From Thiobacillus denitrificans (GTDB taxonomy: Bacteria; Pseudomonadota; Gammaproteobacteria; Burkholderiales; Thiobacillaceae), in NCBI GenBank assembly GCA_002424845.1, contig DILD01000076.1, positions 1 through 5,132 on the forward strand: DNA of 5,132 nucleotides, in the 5' to 3' direction. Every line of letters begins with the position of its first letter. Positions within the stretch are counted from its first letter, which is position 1. Below, in pieces: positions 1 through 5,132 of the stretch. The notes beneath the pieces were generated by a model. It was not told the origin of the DNA, made no database searches, and saw nothing but the letters and a program-made list of their open reading frames with translations. The translations under genes were made by a program, and so were the position numbers.

Positions 1-1752
1 GGCCTGATCCACCGCGAGGTGCCGACCGTGTTGACGAAGACCCTGGGCGAGCAGATCGACGTCTACGACGTTCGCCGCACCACGAACAAGGACGTGAGGG
101 ACTATTTCCGCGCCGCGCCCGGCGGCGTGCCGACGCAGACCGCGTTCTCGCAGGACCGCCGCTTCGCCAAGCTCGATGACGACCGCGTGAACGGCTGCAT
201 CCACGACATCGAGCATGCTTATTCGAAAGACGGCGGGCTGGCCGTGCTGTACGGCAACCTTGCTGCCGACGGCTGCATCGTCAAGACCGCCGGCGTCGAT
301 GAGAGCATCTGGAAATTCTCCGGCCCTGCGCGCGTATTCGAATCGCAGGATGCCGCGGTGGAAGCCATTCTTGGCGACAAGATTGTCGCCGGCAATGTCG
401 TGGTGATTCGCTACGAAGGCCCGCGCGGCGGCCCAGGCATGCAGGAAATGCTGTACCCGACCTCGTACCTGAAATCCAAAGGCCTGGGCAAGGTCTGTGC
501 GCTGATCACCGACGGCCGTTTCTCCGGCGGCACCTCGGGCCTGTCCATCGGCCACGCTAGCCCCGAAGCGGCGGAAGGCGGCACCATCGGCTTGGTCGAG
601 GAAGGCGACATGATCGATATCGACATTCCCAATCGCACCATCAACGTGCGCCTCGGCGATGCCGAGCTGCAACGCCGCCGCGCCGCCATGGACGCCAAAG
701 GCGCGCAGGCATGGAAGCCGGTCAATCGTGCACGCGAAGTGTCGCCTGCGTTGCGTGCCTATGCGGCGATGGCGACCTCGGCCGCTTTCGGTGCGGTGCG
801 TGATGTCAGCCTGGTCGAACACCCGACCGAGGCGCAGATGCACGCCGACCCGCTGGCGCGCTTCGCAATCCCCGGCCAGCTGAGCTTCCGGGTCGGCGCG
901 GGCGGCCTCACCTACGTTGACATCGACAACCACGGCGGTCGCGCGACGATCTGCCTGCAGGGCGCGCACGTGGTCAGCTTCCGGCCCAAATCGCAGCACA
1001 CTCCGGTGGTGTGGGTGTCCGACGCCGCCAAGTTTGCGTCGGGCAAATCCATTCGCGGCGGTGCGCCGGTGTGCTGGCCGTGGTTCGGCGCGCATGACAC
1101 CGAATCCGGTTATCCCGCGCACGGTTTCGCGCGCACCGTGCCGTGGACCGTGACGGAAAGCCGCAAGCGCAACGACGCCAAGACCGAAATCACCCTGCAG
1201 CTGATGGAGAATGAGCAGACCCGTGCGCAATGGCCGCATGCCACGCGCCTGACGCTGACCGTGATCGTGGGCGACAGGCTGGAAATGCATCTGGCCACCA
1301 TTAATACGGGCGATACCCCGGTGAAGATCGGCGAGGCGCTGCATACCTACCTGCACATCAGCGACATCGGTGCGGTGAGCGTCGCGGGCCTGGAAGACTG
1401 CGACTACCACGACAAGGTCGACAACTTTTCCCGCAAGCAGCAGCGCGGCGACATCGCGTTCGACGGCGAGGTCGATCGTGTTTATGTGAACACGCCGGCC
1501 GATTGCGTCATCGTCGATGCCGGACTCAAGCGCCGCATCCGCATCGCCAAGACAGGCTCGTTGTCCACCATCGTGTGGACGCCATGGACCGAGAAGGCCG
1601 ACAAGATGGGCGACATGGGGCGCGGCAAGTCGGGCGCCGGCTGGCGCGAGATGGTGTGCGTCGAGTCCGCCAACGCGATGGATAACGTCGTCACCGTGGC
1701 GCCGGGTGAGACTCACATCATGGCGGTGACGTACAGCGTGGAAGTGTTGTAA
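1..1752 (+). CDS. ilvD: IlvD (dihydroxy-acid dehydratase) C-terminal part fused in frame to a YeaD-type D-hexose-6-phosphate mutarotase; 5' partial
   Basis: The frame is open from base 1 (GLIHREVPTV...) to TAA at 1750-1752, giving 583 codons with no internal stop. The real start lies left of the window; the GTG at 19 is only an internal valine. Codons 1 to about 270 read as the C-terminal part of the roughly 616-residue IlvD type, which dehydrates 2,3-dihydroxy-acids in valine, leucine and isoleucine synthesis. They contain DDDRVNGCIHDIEHAYSKDG, GGPGMQEMLYPTS and the second IlvD/Edd signature ALITDGRFSGGTS, whose catalytic serine is codon 523-525. IlvD homology ends near ALRAYAAMATSAAFGAVRDVS (about 810), where a stop would be expected. 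Instead the frame continues through a short linker into about 304 residues resembling aldose-1-epimerase-like YeaD, which interconverts the anomers of glucose-6-phosphate. These include IRGGAPVCWPWFG (1051-1089), PAHGFAR with the likely catalytic His at 1120-1122, LHTYLHISDI, and CVESAN with the likely catalytic Glu at 1663-1665. Both domains look intact. The fusion could be genuine, or ilvD may have lost its stop through mutation or sequencing error. Domain identities are very likely; translation as one polypeptide is less sure. Confidence 0.9.
   Translation, partial: GLIHREVPTVLTKTLGEQIDVYDVRRTTNKDVRDYFRAAPGGVPTQTAFSQDRRFAKLDDDRVNGCIHDIEHAYSKDGGLAVLYGNLAADGCIVKTAGVDESIWKFSGPARVFESQDAAVEAILGDKIVAGNVVVIRYEGPRGGPGMQEMLYPTSYLKSKGLGKVCALITDGRFSGGTSGLSIGHASPEAAEGGTIGLVEEGDMIDIDIPNRTINVRLGDAELQRRRAAMDAKGAQAWKPVNRAREVSPALRAYAAMATSAAFGAVRDVSLVEHPTEAQMHADPLARFAIPGQLSFRVGAGGLTYVDIDNHGGRATICLQGAHVVSFRPKSQHTPVVWVSDAAKFASGKSIRGGAPVCWPWFGAHDTESGYPAHGFARTVPWTVTESRKRNDAKTEITLQLMENEQTRAQWPHATRLTLTVIVGDRLEMHLATINTGDTPVKIGEALHTYLHISDIGAVSVAGLEDCDYHDKVDNFSRKQQRGDIAFDGEVDRVYVNTPADCVIVDAGLKRRIRIAKTGSLSTIVWTPWTEKADKMGDMGRGKSGAGWREMVCVESANAMDNVVTVAPGETHIMAVTYSVEVL
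829..840 (+). promoter_or_regulatory. Possible internal ribosome binding site and ATG for a separate mutarotase
   Basis: GAGG at 829-832 lies 5 nt before an in-frame ATG at 838, just after the end of IlvD homology. Translation from here would give a 304-residue protein (MHADPLARFAIPGQ...), close to the usual size of a free-standing YeaD of about 290-300 residues. The mutarotase could therefore be made alone as well as, or instead of, a fusion. It may also be the remnant of a formerly separate or overlapping gene start. The motif is short and could be chance. Confidence 0.4.
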
Positions 1753-1758
1753 TTTCTG

Positions 1759-1851
1759 ATCTGCGAAGCGCGTGAAGGAACGCGAAGTAAAACCAGGGCG
1801 TCGCTCAGGGTTTGATGAATTTCTTCGCGCCTCTTCGCGCGCTTCGCAGAT
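1759..1851. repeat. Long imperfect inverted repeat in the spacer between the ilvD-mutarotase gene and parA
   Basis: The left arm, 1759-1787, begins ATCTGCGAAGCGCG and ends CGCGAAG. The right arm, 1823-1851, begins CTTCGCG and ends CGCGCTTCGCAGAT. The 29-nt arms match at 25 positions with no gaps, and two of the four mismatches would be G-U pairs in RNA. The loop is 35 nt. Each arm is itself built from repeated CTTCGCG (or GCGAAG) units about 9-10 nt apart. It fills most of the 124-nt intergenic space. Five Ts follow at 1857-1861, so termination of the upstream gene is possible, but the long loop and the offset T-run make this weak. It more closely resembles a dispersed intergenic palindromic repeat. 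Confidence 0.75.
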
Positions 1852-1865
1852 AAATGTTTTTACTC

Positions 1866-1879
1866 AGGGAGAAATCATG
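1866..1879 (+). promoter_or_regulatory. Ribosome binding site that fixes the parA-like start
   Basis: AGGGAGA at 1866-1872 lies 4-5 nt before ATG 1877. It supports this start over the longer reading frame that runs back into the inverted repeat. I found no convincing -35/-10 pair close upstream. Confidence 0.7.
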
Positions 1880-2482
1880 CGCGTGATTCTGGTGGCCAAT
1901 CCCAAAGGCGGCAGTGGCAAGACGACGCTATCGATCAATCTGGCCGGTTATCTGGCGTCGGCGGGGAAACGCGTGGCCATGCTGGATCTCGATCGTCAGA
2001 AATCGGCTACCCAATGGCTGGCGACACGGGGCATTTCCTTGCCCAAAATCGAATTGATGCGCGAGGGCCAGAAAGAAAATCGCGACTGGCTGGTGATCGA
2101 TTCACCCGCGGGCTTGCATGGAAAAAATCTGGAGCGTGCGCTGAAACTGGCGCACAAGGTGGTGGTGCCGATTGCCCCTTCGCTGTTTGATATTCGCGCC
2201 AGCCAGGAATTTCTCGCCGCGCTGCACGCCGAAAAAGCGGTGCGCAAGGGCCATGCTTTTGTCGGTGTGGTCGGCATGCGCGTTGATCCGCGTACACGCG
2301 CCGGCGTCACGCTGGAGCAGTTCATGGAACAGCAGGAGCTGCCGGTGCTGGCGCATCTGCGCAACACCCAGCATTACGTCAACGCCGCGTTCGAGGGCAA
2401 GAGCCTGTTCGATCTGCCGTCCCATGTCGCCGAGCGCGATGTCGAGCAGTGGCAGAACCTGATCGGCTGGCTGGACCGCTGA
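1877..2482 (+). CDS. Small orphan ParA-family (MinD/ParA/Soj-type) P-loop ATPase
   Basis: This 201-residue cytoplasmic protein is of the ParA/MinD family: ATPases that dimerise on ATP and place DNA, plasmids or protein complexes in the cell. The deviant Walker A box KGGSGKTT is at residues 10-17, with signature lysine K10 and P-loop lysine K15. The A' region MLDLDRQKSATQW is at 35-47; most relatives have DxDPQ, so Arg stands where Pro is usual. The Walker B-like WLVIDSPAGL is at 71-80. At about 200 residues it matches short ParA-like proteins and lacks the N-terminal DNA-binding extension of plasmid type Ia ParA. The start at 1877 was chosen because GGAG (1868-1871) lies 5 nt upstream and the family begins directly at the beta strand MRVILVANPKGG. 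The frame stays open back to 1772, but that extension would translate the inverted repeat. No parB or parS-like site is visible, so its cargo is unknown. It converges on the ankyrin gene across 42 nt. Confidence 0.88.
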   Translation: MRVILVANPKGGSGKTTLSINLAGYLASAGKRVAMLDLDRQKSATQWLATRGISLPKIELMREGQKENRDWLVIDSPAGLHGKNLERALKLAHKVVVPIAPSLFDIRASQEFLAALHAEKAVRKGHAFVGVVGMRVDPRTRAGVTLEQFMEQQELPVLAHLRNTQHYVNAAFEGKSLFDLPSHVAERDVEQWQNLIGWLDR

Positions 2483-2524
2483 CGCTTCTACATTCCGGTC
2501 ATCCGAGGCGGTCTTTGGTGCCGG

Positions 2525-3103
2525 CTAGTGCGTGCTCGGCTTCATCAAATTAACTACTTGCGGCTTGGCTACGCCCCGGGTCGATGAGCATGAACCATCG
2601 ACCGTCACGCCCAGCTGCTGCTCGGCTTCGTGCAGCAGATTGATGACATCCACATAGTATTTATCGTCCGCCATCATGCGCGCGGTGCGACCGCCTTCGT
2701 TGGCGGCGAGCACATCGGCGCCGGCGTTGATCAACCACTCCACTACCGGGGCGTCGCCGCCGCCAGCGGCCAGCATCAAGGGCGTGATTCCGAAGAAAAT
2801 ACGTTCGTCGAGCGAGGCGCCGGCCTGGTGCAGCACTTCGATGACTCCGACATAACCCCGTTCGGTGTCGCCGTTATAGGCAGCCTTGGCGAGCGCGGTC
2901 CAGCCTTGCGGCGATTTGGCATTAACGTCCGCACCGGCCGCAATGAGAACCTCGACGGCCTCAAGATGGCCGCCATGGGCTGCATGCATCAGCGCGGTTT
3001 CGCCGGCATCGTCGGTGGCACTGTGAGGCGTGCCGGCTTCAAGCAACTTTTTGATCTGGTCGGCATCGCCTGACTGGGCGGCGGCGAATAATTCCTGGGG
3101 CAT
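2525..3103 (-). CDS. Ankyrin-repeat protein
   Basis: This 192-residue protein is made almost wholly of ankyrin repeats, helix-turn-helix modules that bind other proteins. About five repeats can be seen: a divergent N-cap (residues 1-30, LFAAAQSGDADQIKKLLEAG); a clear repeat at 34-63 (GETALMHAAHGGHLEAVEVL, then GADVNAKS); one at 67-99 with extra residues (DTERGYVG) between its helices; one at 105-134 (ITPLMLAAGGGDAPVVEWLI); and a degenerate C-cap at 138-160. A tail of about 30 residues follows. No signal peptide or membrane segment is seen, so it is probably cytoplasmic. The start at 3103 has AGGAG 6 nt upstream on the minus strand. A longer frame from 3145 lacks such a site and would overlap the predicted promoter -10. 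Its partner and role cannot be told from sequence. It is divergent from the cytochrome gene and convergent with parA. Confidence 0.88.
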   Translation of the reverse strand: MPQELFAAAQSGDADQIKKLLEAGTPHSATDDAGETALMHAAHGGHLEAVEVLIAAGADVNAKSPQGWTALAKAAYNGDTERGYVGVIEVLHQAGASLDERIFFGITPLMLAAGGGDAPVVEWLINAGADVLAANEGGRTARMMADDKYYVDVINLLHEAEQQLGVTVDGSCSSTRGVAKPQVVNLMKPSTH

Positions 3104-3136
3104 GGGGCTCTCCTGCGGTTTCGACAATTGATAGGG

Positions 3137-3165
3137 AGCGTACAATTGTTGACAGATTTGGTCAA
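3137..3165 (-). promoter_or_regulatory. Putative sigma-70 promoter of the ankyrin gene, overlapped by a TTGAC palindrome
   Basis: On the minus strand TTGACC (3160-3165) and TACGCT (3137-3142) are 17 nt apart and lie 34 nt before the ankyrin start codon. The -35 hexamer is one arm of the inverted repeat TTGAC-N7-GTCAA (3149-3165). ACAATTG also occurs twice nearby, at 3124-3130 and 3142-3148. This arrangement would fit a repressor site over the promoter. No regulator is encoded nearby, so the link is inference. Confidence 0.45.
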
Positions 3166-3444
3166 CTATTGGCGGTTCGCCCTCGATTCGTTGTGGCGAA
3201 ACGGCCCATGAGGGCGTTTAAGCTTATCTGGCGGCCATCGGGTTGAGCGATATCGGCGGAAAAACAATGCGCAAAAAGGGTGGCGCGCGGCAGGGGACGA
3301 CACTTATCCCATGAACCAACCAATGTGTTGCGGGCGTTGGTAGCAAATAACCAAGTTGCCCTATTGCGTGGCGTGGGTTTTACCTTAATATTGCAGGTGC
3401 TACTGACATAGCATGCCCCCACGACCTCTACGGAGACTGAGAGA
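3166..3444. other. Divergent intergenic region upstream of the cytochrome c gene; no gene seen
   Basis: With the ankyrin promoter this makes a 341-nt gap between divergent genes. It contains CGCCCTC/GAGGGCG (3178-3184 and 3210-3216), which overlaps an alternative TTCGCC/GGCGAA pairing (3176-3181 and 3195-3200). It also has ACCAAC/GTTGGT (3315-3320 and 3336-3341) and TTGGT-N8-ACCAA (3337-3354). An open frame on the minus strand (3162-3422) encodes nothing recognisable and would cover these elements, so I do not call it a gene. No tRNA or recognisable riboswitch was seen. Confidence 0.55.
3337..3391 (+). promoter_or_regulatory. Possible promoter and operator of the cytochrome c gene
   Basis: TTGCGT (3364-3369) and TAATAT (3386-3391) are separated by 16 nt and lie about 55 nt before the cytochrome start, a weak sigma-70-like pair. 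Just upstream is the palindrome TTGGT-N8-ACCAA (3337-3354), well placed for an activator near the -35 region. It does not match the FNR/ANR consensus TTGAT-N4-ATCAA that often controls c551-type cytochromes. Confidence 0.3.
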
Positions 3445-3756
3445 ATGAAAAAGTTGATGATGACCGCAGCATCCGCTGCTTTGCTGGTGATGTCTGGCGC
3501 GGCTTCCGCTGACCAGGCGCTGGCCCAGAAAAATGCCTGCCTGTCGTGTCACGGCGTCGACAAGAAAATCGTCGGCCCCGCGTTCAAGGAAGTGGCGAAG
3601 AAATATGCAGGCGACGCAAGCGCACATGACATGCTGGTTGCCAAGGTAAAAACGGGCGGCAAGGGTGCCTGGGGCCCGGTTCCCATGCCGCCGAATCCGA
3701 GCGTCAAGCCGGAAGATGCCGGCAAGATCATCGATTGGGTGCTGAGCCTGAAGTGA
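3445..3756 (+). CDS. Periplasmic class I monohaem cytochrome c (c551/c552 type)
   Basis: This 103-residue precursor begins with a Sec signal peptide (MKK, then a hydrophobic stretch) and a likely signal peptidase I site ASA|DQ after residue 22, leaving a mature protein of about 81 residues. That is the size of Pseudomonas-type cytochrome c551. The haem motif CLSCH is at 32-36. The likely axial methionine is M81 in the c551-like motif WGPVPMPPNPSV. IVGPAFKEVAKKYAG and the C-terminal helix IIDWVLSLK also fit that family. Such proteins shuttle electrons in the periplasm, for example from the bc1 complex to a terminal oxidase or cd1 nitrite reductase; no such partner gene is present here, so the acceptor is unknown and I give no symbol. 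GGAG (3432-3435) lies 9 nt and GAGA (3441-3444) lies directly before ATG 3445. A hairpin terminator follows 24 nt after the stop, so it is probably monocistronic. Confidence 0.93.
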   Translation: MKKLMMTAASAALLVMSGAASADQALAQKNACLSCHGVDKKIVGPAFKEVAKKYAGDASAHDMLVAKVKTGGKGAWGPVPMPPNPSVKPEDAGKIIDWVLSLK

Positions 3757-3780
3757 TCTGATCCAGGACTTCCGAACAAG

Positions 3781-3807
3781 CAAAGGCCGACCTTGTGTCG
3801 GCCTTTG
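3781..3807 (+). terminator. Rho-independent-type terminator after the cytochrome c gene
   Basis: A perfect 11-bp stem, CAAAGGCCGAC (3781-3791) with GTCGGCCTTTG (3797-3807), encloses the loop CTTGT. The right arm ends in TTTG, so the U tract is short and lies partly in the stem. It begins 25 nt past the cytochrome stop and separates that gene from the symporter downstream. The A-rich left flank would also allow weak termination from the other strand. Confidence 0.85.
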
Positions 3808-3867
3808 TCATGGTGGCAAGCGCGTTTCGAAGGCAATTTTGTTATCTTTTCGGAATAACGAATCGAC

Positions 3868-3878
3868 AGGGGGCGCAG

Positions 3879-3881
<3 letters not shown>
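3868..3881 (+). promoter_or_regulatory. Ribosome binding site and GTG start of the AGCS symporter
   Basis: AGGGGG at 3868-3873 with a 5-nt spacer precedes GTG 3879. It decides the start of a gene that has no ATG near the beginning of family homology. No clear promoter hexamers are visible between the terminator and this site. Confidence 0.65.
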
Positions 3882-5107
<1,226 letters not shown>

Positions 5108-5108
<1 letters not shown>

Positions 5109-5129
5109 GGAATTACATACATAACTCCC
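5108..5129. repeat. Short imperfect palindrome at the symporter break
   Basis: GGGAATTA (5108-5115) and TAACTCCC (5122-5129) form an inverted repeat matching at 7 of 8 positions around the loop CATACA. It starts at the last base of the premature TAG, exactly where symporter homology stops, and is much more AT-rich than the coding sequence before it. It could be the tip of a mobile element, but only 24 nt are visible beyond the break and I cannot assign a family. Confidence 0.45.
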
Positions 5130-5132
5130 GGC

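Noticed and set aside
1759..1851. CRISPR array
   Set aside because: There are only two inverted arms and short irregular subunits, with no regularly spaced direct repeats and spacers.
1759..1861. Inverted repeat as a classical rho-independent terminator
   Set aside because: The 35-nt loop and the 5-nt gap before the T-run are unlike a typical terminator, though some termination activity cannot be excluded.
1772..1876. N-terminal extension of the ParA-like protein
   Set aside because: It would translate the inverted repeat, has no family homology, and a good ribosome binding site precedes the ATG at 1877.
2630..3073. 147-codon plus-strand frame
   Set aside because: It is the antisense of the ankyrin gene, whose repeat consensus on the minus strand is unmistakable.
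3162..3422. 86-codon minus-strand frame between the ankyrin and cytochrome genes
   Set aside because: No recognisable domain, and it spans likely promoter and operator elements of both neighbours.
3795..3878. Extended N-terminus of the symporter
   Set aside because: The GTG at 3795 lies in the loop of the terminator and lacks a ribosome binding site; GTG 3879 has one and fits the family's N-terminus.

Overview
This 5.1 kb, GC-rich window comes from a bacterial chromosome. It holds five protein-coding genes and no RNA genes. The proteins look proteobacterial: a 616-residue-type IlvD, a c551-class periplasmic cytochrome c, and an AGCS carrier with a signal-like N-terminus. A beta- or gammaproteobacterium is my best guess, inferred only from how the proteins read; no taxonomic marker gene is present.

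Layout: (1) 1-1752, plus strand, open at the left edge: the C-terminal half of dihydroxy-acid dehydratase (IlvD), running without a stop codon into a complete YeaD-type D-hexose-6-phosphate mutarotase. This is an apparent gene fusion. (2) 1753-1876: a spacer holding a long imperfect inverted repeat (29-nt arms, 35-nt loop) built from CTTCGCG/CGCGAAG units. (3) 1877-2482, plus: a small orphan ParA-family ATPase. (4) 2525-3103, minus, convergent with parA: an ankyrin-repeat protein with a good Shine-Dalgarno and a plausible sigma-70 promoter. (5) 3104-3444: a divergent intergenic region with several short inverted repeats that may be operators. (6) 3445-3756, plus: a secreted monohaem cytochrome c, followed by a strong hairpin terminator. 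(7) 3879-5108, plus: an AGCS-family sodium:alanine/glycine symporter that stops early, inside a normally conserved C-terminal region. The stop coincides with a switch to AT-rich sequence containing a small palindrome, 24 nt from the window edge.

The genes do not form one pathway. IlvD serves branched-chain amino acid synthesis, the mutarotase acts on glucose-6-phosphate, the cytochrome carries electrons in the periplasm and AGCS takes up small amino acids. Apart from the fused pair, each appears to be its own transcription unit. I see no convincing undescribed defence or mobile system. The items most worth checking are the IlvD-mutarotase fusion, the inverted repeat, and the truncation of the symporter at the right edge.
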